From NCBI GenBank assembly GCA_034336665.1, contig CM067568.1:39474770-39538769 (forward strand): a stretch of 64,000 bases of DNA, given 5' to 3'. Numbering within the stretch: position 1 is the first letter of the stretch; every line of letters starts with the position of its first letter. Positions 37,701 through 48,700 of the stretch are shown piece by piece. The notes beneath the pieces are model-generated. The model saw nothing but the letters and a program-made list of their open reading frames with translations, had not been told where the DNA came from and did no database searches. Both the position numbers and the translations under genes were made by a program. This stretch comes from Luscinia megarhynchos (Eukaryota; Chordata; Aves; Passeriformes; Turdidae).

Positions 37701-39260
37701 TATGGGGCTCTTCACATGACTTCTTTGAAGGCAGAGGAAGCAGCTGTCCTTGTCCATATTGTACAAACAAACATTCTTATAAGCAGAAGGATCAATTTCA
37801 AAGGCCCTGTAATTATCACTAGTGTCTGGAGTAAAAAAGTTTTTCAGAGACTAGCTGGAGCTTGAAGCTAGCACTGAAGGCAAGCACAGGAGTCTGAATA
37901 CAGAGCTGCCAGCACCCTCCATACCACAGCCAAATTTGAACCTCTGTTGACAACTGTCCTAGATTTCAGTGACAAATAGGTGCACAGAAGCATCTCTTCA
38001 GGGGCCATTTTATTATCTTGTTTGAATGTGGAGATTCAACACCTATTAGTAGTTTGGAAAGATCTGATTGCTCCAGAGATTGTATTTATAGGACTGGCTG
38101 AACAATGGCTCAGAACGAAGCAGAGCTTGACTTTTTCTTCAAAGCCAGAGTTAAGATTTCCTGTCATCTGCAGCCTAAGCTGTTCCTGAGCATCCCTTGC
38201 CATCCCAGCCACAGCAGACATGTGTCTCAAATACAGGTGGTGACTGATGCTAATGGGTCTTATGCTACCAAAATGCCCAACATTGGAGAATGGGGGATGT
38301 TCCCATGGGGGATGTTGTGCAGCATCTTAGGTCAGAGAGTACTCTCTCGTGTTGTTGGTGGTGAGCTTCTGCAAGCAATACCCAACAGACTTCCCTGTCC
38401 TCTGAAGTGCTAGTCACTCTAGGGGCATAAAAAACACTCTTGGTTAACAAAAAAGAGTGATTCAGATGTTGTAACTGCAGAATTTTTTAAGTACAGCATG
38501 CATTTAACTGCATAGAGGGGAAAGATGAGCTTCATCATATATGTCTTTCACCACCCATGCAGGCATAAGCCAAAAGCAGCTTCCAAGTCTGCACATGCAA
38601 GTAATTAGAAACTTCATATGTGTAGTGTTTTTTCCCCTCTGTTTTGTACAATACCAAAACCACCATATAAATTAAAGCTAGAAAAACTGTATCTGATCCC
38701 ATTTAAACGGTTCCTTTACAGTCAGTATTGAGTGGCTTCTTCCAGTCCCCAAGCACTTTTTTCCAAGCAGTTCTCTTGTGTCCCTCGGGCTTTTTTTGCA
38801 TTTGGTGCGATGGAGATTGCCCACATCCACTTTGAGCAATTTAGACTTTAATATTTCTATATTGGTATGTATATGATTTCTTACTATCATTCTCGAAACA
38901 CTTTACAGATAAGTTTACCCATATCTGCATTTGGCTACACCTTACATTTGTCTCCATAAACAAATTTCACATGTTGAGGGACTACCTCTGTGTTGATTTG
39001 GCCAGGAGTAGATTTAAATCGTGATGCTGACCTTATGCAATAGTTAAAGCTCCTTCTTGAAAATAGACTTAGGTGCCTATTTTCTCCTGCAAAAAGCAGC
39101 TATTGAGTTGAAAACTGTATTTTTAAGGATCTCAGAAAAGCCCTTCTTCCTGACCTGAAACTGCCCTAAAATTCAGTTGATTTACTTGGTTGTGAAAAAT
39201 ACCTCCTGCCATGCTGGCCAAAACCATTTCCTCCAGGTCCTCCCCTGTCTACCTCTGCCC
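34800..39260. other. Unique interval without recognised genes
   Basis: Only short, domain-free frames occur. A pyrimidine-rich tract lies at about 37340-37465. The stretch 38640-39090 is AT-rich but keeps scattered CpGs and phased T-runs, resembling a conserved non-coding element, which I cannot verify here. Confidence 0.4.
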
Positions 39261-39264
39261 ACTG

Positions 39265-39390
39265 TTGGTCTCTTGTTCTGTTATTAGACTGTAAACACTT
39301 TGGGGCAGAGAGCCTTTTTTTAGTATTAGAGTATCCAGTGGTCTTGGCTCATGGGTAGGACTTCAAGGTGCTACTGGGAAAAAAGTGATC
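39265..39390 (-). mobile_element. Ancient MIR/L2-type fragment
   Basis: TTAGACTGTAAACACTTTGG, GGCAGAGAGCC, then GGTCTTGGCTCATGGGTAGG and ACTTCAAGGTGCTACTG match the widespread amniote repeat segment that reads TAGATTGTAAGCTCTTTGGG with GGCAGGGACTG, then GGTCTTGGTCCATGACTAGG and TTCTAGGTGCTAC. On the minus strand this belongs to the same repeat group as the MIR-like fragment at 34.7 kb. The order of several words makes chance unlikely. Confidence 0.6.
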
Positions 39391-39544
39391 ACGAAAATCA
39401 AGTGCTCTGCAACCTCATTTGGCAATTTCTAATTCTCAGTTTGGCACCTCAACAAACACTCAATGGAGAAGCAGGAAGACTGGGCTCTGCAAAGATTAGT
39501 TTTACTATTAAATGTTAGTATGATTAGTTATTCCTTTGAAATCT

Positions 39545-39620
39545 GTGATGTGTCTAATGTCAGAGAGAGAAGACAGGTCCTGTACCCTTAGGCTTTAACA
39601 CTCTAAACATGATTATATAG
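39545..39620 (+). mobile_element. Possible MIR-like fragment
   Basis: AGACAGGTCCTGTACCCTTA followed by GGCTTTAACACTCTAAACAT resembles the segment AGACAGTCCCTGCCCCAAAG with AGCTTACAATCTAAAT of the same amniote repeat group, in the opposite orientation to the fragment 150 bases upstream. The match is short and decayed. Confidence 0.35.
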
Positions 39621-40124
39621 TGTGAGATTTGAAAGCCTGAGTGCATGTAGTTTGTTGAATGTCAAATGTAGAGCAGGAAACAAGGGTAACTGCAGCATCT
39701 GAGGGAGGCAAGTACCTCAGGCAAAAGGCAGGAGAATAAAAATATTAAAAATATTAAATTGGGAGAAGGAAAATGCAGGATGCTCATGAACAAAGCATTC
39801 CCTTCCTGTGCAGTGTGTGAAACTGCAGAACACTCTGAAACCTTACGGGGCTTAATAAGAAATATTACCTGCTTCACTCCTGGGCTCTAGAACTGGAAAG
39901 TGCTCCCTTTACTTGCCTGCTGATTGAACATATTTATTTACTGCATGAAGAGAATGACCTAATAGTGACCCTGCAAGGGATGCACTGCACGGATTCTAAG
40001 CATGTCCCTACCTCTAAATGCAGCGGGGAGAAATATGGTGAAACATGCAAGCCCAAACAGAAAGAAAACTGTACAAAATCACTGCCTGGACTGTTTGATT
40101 TTTGAAATGCGTCCGTGAGTGGGA

Positions 40125-40300
40125 GGCAGAGGGAAGGAGGTAGCTGTGCGCCGGCAGAAGGAGCTCCGAGCAGCAGCGCAGCTCCGCTCCCGCGGGGCCC
40201 CAGCCCCGCACGGCCCCGCGCCTGACCGCGCACGGCCAGCAGGCTGTGTGCTCGCTCTGAGCTCGCCCCAGCTGCTGCTCCTCGCTCCTTTGACGCGTAC
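40125..40300. promoter_or_regulatory. CpG island, left part
   Basis: About 180 bases are dense in CpG (CCGCTCCCGCGGGGCCCC and CCCCGCACGGCCCCGCGC). It ends near ACGCGTACGTGTG at 40293 and is followed by a Maf/AP-1-like site at 40398. It lies 0.75 kb upstream of the main island and probably belongs to the same regulatory unit. Confidence 0.6.
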
Positions 40301-40397
40301 GTGTGTGTTACATGACTATAGAAGGAGCAATCAGTCAGCTCCCAGGAATCTTAGCAACAGCCGCGTCCCCAGAAAAGGCTTGTAGCAGCTGGAGCGG

Positions 40398-40410
40398 TGA
40401 TGACTCAGCA
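40398..40410 (+). promoter_or_regulatory. Maf-recognition / AP-1-like site
   Basis: TGATGACTCAGCA matches the 13-bp T-MARE TGCTGACTCAGCA at 12 positions and contains a perfect AP-1 core TGACTCA. Such sites bind large or small Maf proteins with NRF or BACH partners, or FOS/JUN. It lies between the two halves of the CpG island. Binding is inference. Confidence 0.5.
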
Positions 40411-41044
40411 GCATGGTCTCTCTGGCCTCTTGCTGATCCCTGGCAAGGACTGCAGTCCAAGTTCTGGCTCCCTTGTTTGGGTCACTGCTTTCTTGCTGGC
40501 ACCAGTAGATGAATTCCTGGATCCTGCTGGCCTTGGCATTCGAAAGCAACCAAAAATTAGCTGATAGCTGCAGCCAAAAAAAGTTTCTTGTTCTCTTTTT
40601 TCCTTAACGACAATTTTTTAAAAATCAAATCAAAACAGAACAAAACCGAGCAAAACCCGCGGAATCCTGTTAGTAGAGTGTAACAGGAGACAAATGGCAG
40701 AGTTCATCTGTGGCGGATGTGTAGGAAAAGATGGTCACATGCCAGGAGACCCGCGTCCCTTTGGTCCCTTGGGGAATGAAACAGATGGGTGGATTTGGGG
40801 CTGGGCTGGAGACTATACAAAACATCACTAGAAGGTTTGTTTATTTTCTGTACCGAGAGTTGGAGGCTGTGGTGTTGAGTAATTCTGTCGACATTTCACC
40901 TAGTTCAAGTCACTAGTGCAATGAATCTATTTGGCCTCTAGTTGTTTTCGACTCCAAGGATGTTAATATCACAGCCTCCGTCCACCCTCCTGCAGTAATT
41001 CCATAGAAGACCGAGAAGAAAAACTGGGATTAAGGAGTCAGGGG

Positions 41045-42260
41045 TCAGGACTGCAGCGTGTCCGCAGGGCTGGGGCGAAGGGACTCAGGCGTGGGTGGCA
41101 GGGGGTCTGCAGCGTCCCCGGGCAGCGCTGCCGCCGGAGAGAGGCCCCTGCAGAGCCCAGGGGGGAGAGAGCGCACAAGAAGGGGCCACAGGAGCCGGGT
41201 GGGGGGCTGGATGTCTGGATTCTTTTGGCAGAGGGCTGCCGGGAAGCTTGCTGGTCCTGTGCCAGGCTCCAGCCAGCTCCGCTTAGTCCCTCCCTTTCAC
41301 GAGCACTAAAAATTCACCGTGAACCAAAAACATCCATGTGTGTGTTTAACAATCTGCCTTCTCAGCAGCAGCACCGCCACCCCGGCATCGCTGGCCTCAT
41401 TACTGGGAGCAGGAAATGAGTAAAACACAAATGGCTGGGGAGGAGGCTGGAGGGGCCGCCCCGCTCCCGGCCATGGGGGTTGCTGGGAGTTGCCGCGCCT
41501 TGTTGCAGATGTCGCAGACCTCAAATGTCTGCCGGAAATTACAGCTCATGTCGGGCGGGGGCCGTGCGCTTCCCCGGCTGGGGAGCGCAGCGGGAGCCCC
41601 CCCTGCCCGCGCCGCCCTCCCCGCGCTGGGGCCGGCAGCTCCGGCCCCCGCCAAACCCAGCTCGTAAATTAGCTCCACTGGAGAAAAATGCACGTAGGAA
41701 AATGTCTCGGAGCAGGAAAACGGAAAAAAAAATGAAAGAAAGAAAGAAAGAAAGGGGGGGGGAACAAAAACAAAAAAACAAAACCAAAAACCAAGCAAGC
41801 TTCGCCTGGAGAGGCCGTGGGGGGCCGGGCCTGCTGGGCGGGCGGCCCGGCGGGGAGGCCACGGCCGCGGCCATTGCAGGAGCCGGGAGGAGCGAGGCGG
41901 TGCCCCCAGCCCCGCGCAGGCCGGCGGAGCTGCCGGGAGGGGCCGCTCCCCTTCGCTCCTGCAGCCCGGAGCGTTTCCCAAATAAGCGCCGCAGCGGGCT
42001 TTGCCTGGGCTTCGGGCCGGCCGTGAGGGCAGCGGGGCCCCCGGGGAGGGCAGCGTGCCGCGCTGAGATCCGCAGCCCTCGTAGCGGCGAGCGCCCGCGA
42101 AAGGCTGGGAACGTGGGAAAGTGACGGGGTGTGCGCAGCGAAACGGGTTACAGGAGGGTGTTTTCAGTGTAGCAGAGCGTAAGAACGTTCGGATGCCCTG
42201 GGGAATGTCTGCCAGAACAGTAAGAGCGACACCGCAACTGCTTCGGACAGAGCGCAGGGT
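41045..42260. promoter_or_regulatory. Main CpG island, strongest promoter candidate
   Basis: More than one kilobase is rich in CpG, with GC-box-like words (GGGCGGGG near 41555, GGGCGGGCGG near 41838). Two stretches inside it break the pattern: an AT-richer part at 41300-41420 and an A-rich part with a (GAAA)n tract at 41700-41800. Long frames on both strands (214 codons plus, 193 codons minus) cross it but are low-complexity Ala/Gly/Pro/Arg sequences with no domain. The island fits the first exon and promoter of a gene or lncRNA. Direction and product cannot be told from the sequence. Confidence 0.75.
41734..41762 (+). repeat. (GAAA)n tract followed by a nine-G run
   Basis: Five GAAA units are followed directly by nine G residues, then by A-rich sequence (AACAAAAACAAAAAAACAAA). 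The purine tract lies in the middle of the CpG island, where such low-complexity sequence is unusual. Confidence 0.9.
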
Positions 42261-42269
42261 GCCTCATGG

Positions 42270-45200
42270 TGCGATTCCAGCATTACTCACCCCAAGGATC
42301 AGGCGCTTCCCCACCCAGTTACATATGACCAGGAAATTACAGACTGCGCTGCTCCCCGCCTGCCTGAGCGGCTGCCATATCATATGATACACACCAGAGC
42401 GGCGTCTGATGAAACAGCACGGCAGCTTAGTGTGCTTAGTGAAACGCTGGTGTTTTGTGGAAAAGATAGGCTGGGCTGGGTCAGACTCTCATTCGGTATC
42501 CTGAATGCACGCTCCCTCTTGCACATCTTGCCCTTAATTAAAATACTGGATAAAAATTAAATCCTAATCTTTCTTACACTTGCTGCTCACTGATTTTCTT
42601 TTAGTAGACTCCACAGCCAGCCGTGTGTCCTAGGTGTTGTAATTCCTCTCTTACTTCACCCATCCAATTTGTGGACAAACTAATTTTCTTCACACCCAGT
42701 ATTCACAAGATCCTTGTTCCTATAGCCTTTATACCAAGGGCTCTGCATCTCTAATCTTTATTACAATAGCATTCATATCCCAAATCAGACATGCACCTCT
42801 CCTCCCTGCAGTACACAGCAAATGGAGCTAGAAAGGTCATCTCTGCAGCACACTGTCATGTCCCTGGCTTGAATTTATCTACTGCTTCTTACTGAACTGA
42901 GTTTAAGGAACTTGTTACAATGAAAGTCAACTGTGCAGGACTGCGCATTCTTCTTTTCCATTATGCTTCTCTCTATCCCCTCCACTAATAATGTGAGCTT
43001 TTGCTACCCTGCCAGTCTCCTGCCTCTCTCCACCCTTTCATGGCGCTCTCCAATACCTCTTTGCTCCACCTTTTGCAGCAGCATCTCTACTCAAGTTAGC
43101 TTTCTGCAGCTAAGGTAGTTGATCTCCTACAGTTTTGTGTTGTATTGATTCCACACACAAGTTAAAAGCTTTTTCTTCCATTTGTTTTTAAGAGCTGCAG
43201 CCTGTGTGAATTTTCTGAAGTCTTAGAAAATAATAAGTCCTGTTGCAACCTACTTCCGAGCTAAGGGAAGGGATCTTGTCTCAGTTTTTTGTTTCAATGA
43301 AATTAAGTATATCTGAACCAGCTACCCATCCAATTTGCTTTTAGTTGATCAATGTATCAAAAATCATGCACACATCTGACAGACCTATGATGTCATACAG
43401 TCTCCCCCACCAAAGATCTTTTGATCGCACAAACCTTTCTTCGCAAAACCAGACCTAAATTGTGACTGCAAAACCATGTGCTGTTTCTCATTACACCCCT
43501 TCTACATTATTTGTTTTCCTTTCACTACGCTTGCCTTTTTATATCTTTTGCTCCTGAGGGCAGGGTCGGGGCTGTTTTCTATTCCTGCAGAGTGTTAAGT
43601 GCCTTATGGGCATAACTATTTCATTAGTTAATAACTACTAACAATTTGCATTAGTATCATACATCCTGCCATGTCACACCAGACCACTGCTCAGCCAGTC
43701 AAACATGTACCTCTGTCTCATGGTGCTCTGAATCAAGTGTCCCCAAGTGAGGTGAGGCCCTCATGTGTGGTAGTGGTTGGACACACAATTCCAGTCTCGT
43801 TTTGCAGAGTCTGTCCAAGACTTGCTCATTCTTAATGAGTCCATTGCCAAGCTAAACTTGGATCTGAGCTCCTGCATAAAGGAGCATAAAGTCTAGGCTA
43901 GTTGAACTTGGTAGCATTATCTGACAGGGTGAGATTAGCTAAACTGTTCATAGGCAAGGATGATGGCTTGAATACCCCCAGCACAGCAGCGATCTAGAGT
44001 AGACAAAACACAAGGATTAAGTAGGAATCCTCACTGACCCCAGTCCTTCTGTGCCTCCCAGCACTGGGGTTGGGGCTTCCTTTCACCCAGTTCCCAGTGC
44101 CTTTCTGTTTCGTAGAGATGTCTCTTTTTTCTTTAAAATACAGTATTTGCTTCCCTAATATCATGCAGTAGCAAATTCCAGAGTTTATCCTATAATGCTT
44201 TGCTTCAAGGAGAGATAATATGTTCTTGATGACATCAACTGATTTTTTACATCCTGTATCAATCATACTGAATTATGAGGAAGACTGGGAGTCTCCGGGG
44301 AGGGTTTGATGGCTTTACAGTGGAAAGAATCAGGAATGTGAGACTTGGGTGAAGAATTTCGATTAAAAGGAAACCAGGAAGACTTTTGAGACAAGATGGA
44401 CACCTGTATTATATTCTAAGAAATATTTCTTGTTTGTATATCTTATATTTCATACCCTGCACAAAGCCTTTTTCAGCAGAGAATCCTACACTGAGAATCA
44501 GCAGATGGATGATTCAGCACAAAAAATAACACAGTCAGGAGGGGGAGAAATGAGCTATTCCTTGAACGTTGTTCATTTATCTACTGTTTGGTCTTTGCAG
44601 CATGACTGCCTAGGAATGGGAAGGCAGTTTCAGGCAATGAAAGCACTATGGGAAAAGAGATGGGACAAGACTGCATTGCCACTTGGGAAGATTGCAAGGA
44701 TGATTGAAAGTGCTGTTGAACTGGGAAAAGCCAGAAACTGGACTGCTCATTGTATGCAGCTGGAAGCCATGGTGAATGAACATTCTGCAAAGGCCTTTTA
44801 CTGGGAGATGACTCTGGTCACTGTTCCTTCCCTAGCAGCTGGTCCCTGTAAGACACTGCACCCTCGACACAACTTACAAAGGTGGCTGAAAACCTGAAAG
44901 AAATGCTGGTGCACCTGATGTTTATGATATATACTGTCCCAGGAGTCATATGAGATTAACAGCTGGCAAATGATGGCAAAGCTGGAATAAGTTCTTTGTT
45001 GGTGCTCTTGGGCAATATATAAGAAGAAATGTGCATTTTAGTAAAGGCACACTTAAACCGAATGAAGGAGACCTGTATTTTTGGAATGACAGGTCCTCCT
45101 CCATGTCTGGAGCATGACCTACTTGGTGACTGAAATATATATAGTTTATAGGCAATGATTCCTCAGAAACAAATCAACTAAATGAACAAACTGGGTGATA

Positions 45201-45335
45201 AAGTAGAGCCGAGAACTGCATTGTCCTCCTCAGAGTCATAAAAATTCATCCCTTTTACAACTGCTGAGTGCTTTGCCAATATCATGCCAAGGTGAGAGCA
45301 GTGGGGGGAAGGGAAAGATATTGAAAAGGAAAATA
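42270..45335. other. Unique interval, weak frames
   Basis: No exon was recognised. A plus-strand frame of 155 codons (44430-44897) is the longest outside GC-rich DNA. Its translation has no signal peptide, domain or repeated motif, and I treat it as chance. The right half is AT-rich with several homopolymer runs. Confidence 0.4.
43545..43625 (-). mobile_element. Possible L2/MIR-type 3' fragment
   Basis: GCTCCTGAGGGCAGGGTCGG, GGCTGTTTTCTATTCCTG, then AGAGTGTTAAGTGCCTTATG resembles the amniote segment with CTTGAGGGCAGGGAC followed by TGTC-rich sequence and a GCACCTAGCACA-type word. Only the first word is a strong match. Confidence 0.3.
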
Positions 45336-45339
45336 AATA

Positions 45340-45760
45340 GGCCAGGTAAACAGTGCAGCTGCTGCTGCAGCAGCCGTGGTTGTCTTGGCAACAGGGGTGA
45401 AGAAGAGGAGGAGGAGGAGGGAGGCGGATTGATCGATAGTCCTGTGCTAGCTCATCTGGCTTCCAGCCACGTGCTACTACAGAGGGAGAGAAAATCAAAG
45501 TGCCACACGCAGGGTGGCCAGGTCTCCAATTCAATAGATGGCAGCAGCTTGATCAATAGCTTGTTGGAAGGTGGGTAATTGACTCCCCTTCTACCCAGGA
45601 GAAAGCGGCGCGGTGACAGAGATGTGTTCGTTAGCTACTGATTCTCAGCTCTACTTTATTACCCAGCTTGTTCATTTAGGTGATTTGTTTGTTTGCTTGC
45701 TTGAGATCCCTCTTCAGTCTGATTTCTCCCTGTACCTGTCAAAGATGAGCACCAGCTGCT
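45340..45760. promoter_or_regulatory. Enhancer-like block with RFX and ONECUT motifs
   Basis: This block contains an X-box at 45379-45392, a GAG-rich tract at 45402-45425, and two ONECUT/HNF6-like words: TTGATCGATAG at 45429-45439 and TTGATCAATAG at 45549-45559. E-box words (CACGTG at 45468, CAGCTG twice) and TAATTGA are also present. The density of distinct developmental motifs and the retained CpGs suggest an enhancer, but this is inference from motif content. Confidence 0.45.
45379..45392. promoter_or_regulatory. RFX X-box (12 of 14)
   Basis: GTTGTCTTGGCAAC agrees with the palindromic X-box GTTGCCATGGCAAC at 12 of 14 positions, keeping the strong right half GGCAAC. RFX proteins control ciliary and neural genes, and members of the family bind such sites as dimers. 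Confidence 0.55.
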
Positions 45761-45764
45761 GCAG

Positions 45765-48700
45765 CAGAGCCAGAACTACCCCCAAGTTTCTGAGTTGCTT
45801 TCTCTCTCCTCTCCTTTATCTTTCATTTGCTCATACTAGTGCTTTTATCTCATATTGGCAAAGGTTTTGACAGGCAAAGCTGGAAACAGGGACAACCTTT
45901 TCTTCTGAGATTTCTTCAGCTTCCTTCCCTGGGGTCTGGAGGAACATGATTATGGTTCATCTAAACACAAAAAGCACAGTAGCCCCTCCAAAAATTAAAT
46001 AATTAGTTCTATTTTGCACCTCACAAACCAAGTGAATGATACTGAGACATTTGCGACTATTATTTTTGTATGTTTGCCCTTCTCCAGAGGAATTATCTGC
46101 AGGGGGTGACTAGGTGATGCTATCAGAAAAGACAAAAACCAAAGAGAGGTATTAAAGGAAAGGGCAGGAAATCAGGGCATGCTGAGGGGAAAAAAAAAGA
46201 AAATATGAAGATGTATAAAAAGAGTTATTTCTGAGGAAAGCACATACTCATGAAGTACTGAGATGGTGTGGGGCTAATTTTCCATTGCTGCCTAGATCAG
46301 GGCAGGGAGCCCTGGCACAAGGTTTCCATTTGGCCTTGAGCCTGTATGATACAACCAAGTTCACCCTCATGCTGAATAAGCTTCTGCAGGTGTATTCCAA
46401 TGAAACATAGGGGAATTTGAGTGGCAAAACTAGGATTTAATGTTTTATATTTTCTGTGAAAGCAAGAAGCTCAAACTTCCCTCACCTTCTTGGGGCACTA
46501 GGAACATAATTGACTTCAAGAGCAAAAAAAAAAGGAAAAAAAGCCACTTTTTGTAGTGCAACACCCGTCAGCAAACTGAGCATAAAATGGTATATCTAGA
46601 CGCTGAGATTCTCTGGAAGGCAAGGGCCATCTCTTTGCTGTAGACCTGCCTATTGTCCAGCTTGCTGGAGTCCTGGTCTGCAATGAGCACATGGGTTCAT
46701 ATAGTAATAATAAGAGCAAGAGTCCATTGCTGGGTAAATGATACTGCTTTGTAGAGCAACCAGCCCCTTAGGATATAGCTAAGAAGAGGAAAACACACAA
46801 GAAATATCACTTTCTTCAGTTGCCTGGATTTTCTCTTGGAGCTAACCCATCTAAATGCACTGATGTTCAATTTTATTTAGCTTCTGAATTAAAAATGAAA
46901 ACTCGCTTGGAATTCTACTTCCATTAAGTTAGTTGGCTGCAGTCCAGTTCTCAAGGCTTGTGCTTTTAGAGCTTGATCCAATCCCAGAGAAGTCACTGAA
47001 AATTGCTCCACTGATTTTAATGAGTCAAACCACTGCGTGAGGAGTAAGCTATAATCTCTCAAGACTTTTTTTTATTATTTCTTCTATATCCTTTGAAGCA
47101 CCAGCTGGTGTATCTCACAGACTCTGGATGTAAATCACAGTGGGAAGAGGGGGCTGTGTGAGCACAACTGCTCCCTGTTGCATAACCTAGAAGATGCAGG
47201 TTAATTTAGGCGATGCCTACAAGGTGGAGACTACAGCTCTTTTCATTCCCCAGTATATCTGCCTCTGGAAATATTTACAAACTACCCAAACATGCCTCTG
47301 TGCCTTGCAGAATATTTTCCTTAGGTTCCTTTGTGAGTGGGAAAATAACAGCATCCTAACCTCTGGGCATAATTTATGGCAGGAATAAATAGCAGGATGA
47401 TAGAACAGCTCTGAAGTGAATTACTGAAAATATTCACCTGCCAGCTCTCCAGAGAAAGCAGGCAGGTGGGTGAGCCAGGATCAAGTCAGACTAAAAGCCT
47501 TAGAGGAATAGAATAGTTTCTTCTACTCATAAAAGGAACAAAAGAGTGTTTGCAGCACCTGCAGGCTGTTTCCTCTCCTGAAGGAAGCTAGAAGGTTGTA
47601 CAAAATATTATAGTGACAATGGAACGGTCTGTAGTCAAATTTGCACTTGGGCAAGATAAATAAAAGGACATATAATATTCAACATTGCACATGCCTGCAC
47701 TACCTGCCAACAAGAAGCATATGTATTTGCTGAGTCATTATGCCTGACACAGTCTGAAAAAGGAATGGAGTACAAGGAAGACATACATGGGAAAGGCAGG
47801 ATGGATCTCTTACATGTCAGTAGGACTCCAGAGAATCAGCTCAGCGAGTCTTGCTGCTTAATGTGCAAATTCAAGGGCCTGGCAACTGAAACATAGTTTA
47901 AAATCTGGGAAGAGTTACTCCAAGTACTCTGTGAGCTTAAGTACAAGGGGAATAATGTAACACACAAACAGTCTGTGTCTTTCTCAAAAGGGACCTTTCC
48001 TAAAGGACTCTCTGAGGCTACGTGGGAGTTGTAAAAGGACGTATTTCATCCACTTCTGCACTAGGGTACTATCACAGCTGTATCAGGGCCCTGAAGACAT
48101 GTAAAGCACAGGATTATGATAAGACAAATGATCCTGTATCCTAAAAAAAGTGACAAAAACAACTGCTAGCTGCATAGATGAAAGGTACCAGTGCAGCCGT
48201 TTTGCAGTGCACACCATAATCCTTACCCAAGGTCTTGAAACAAGGATGATGCAGCAAACCCAGGAGTGTCTAGCACAAAGTTATCTGACTGGAGATCTGT
48301 GGGCTGTGATCAGACCATGACATTTTCATTTGAATACCATCTTGGCAACAGAAGAGCTAGGAAAAGCTGATTAAGGAATCCCTTGAAGGCCATTTTCAGT
48401 TCATTCCTACAAACTCGAGCCACAGGCTCTCCAATTGCTTTTGTGTCCAGCTAGGAGGGGGAGGATAGTCTGGAAAGCTGCTTCTCACTGTACCTCCAGA
48501 TCATCACAGCATCCACAAGGCATCTGAGAAAAACAGTGCTGACTTTGGGTCCTTTAGCACTGGAAAAACAGGATACCTTGGGAGCAACCTGACAAACTGT
48601 TCTAGGGAAAACACAGAGAATAAAGAGTGCATAAGATGTTCATCTACTTTTAGAAGAGCAGACAGTGGGTATGAGAGACTGAGGCCCTGGTCTTTGTAAG

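Noticed and set aside
41400..42124. Long overlapping frames on both strands (193 codons minus, 214 codons plus) in the main CpG island
   Set aside because: They are rich in Ala, Gly, Pro and Arg as expected where stop codons are rare, have no domain, and overlap on opposite strands.
44430..44897. 155-codon plus-strand frame
   Set aside because: Longest frame in non-GC-rich DNA, but without domain, signal peptide or neighbouring exons. Frames of this size are expected by chance in 64 kb.
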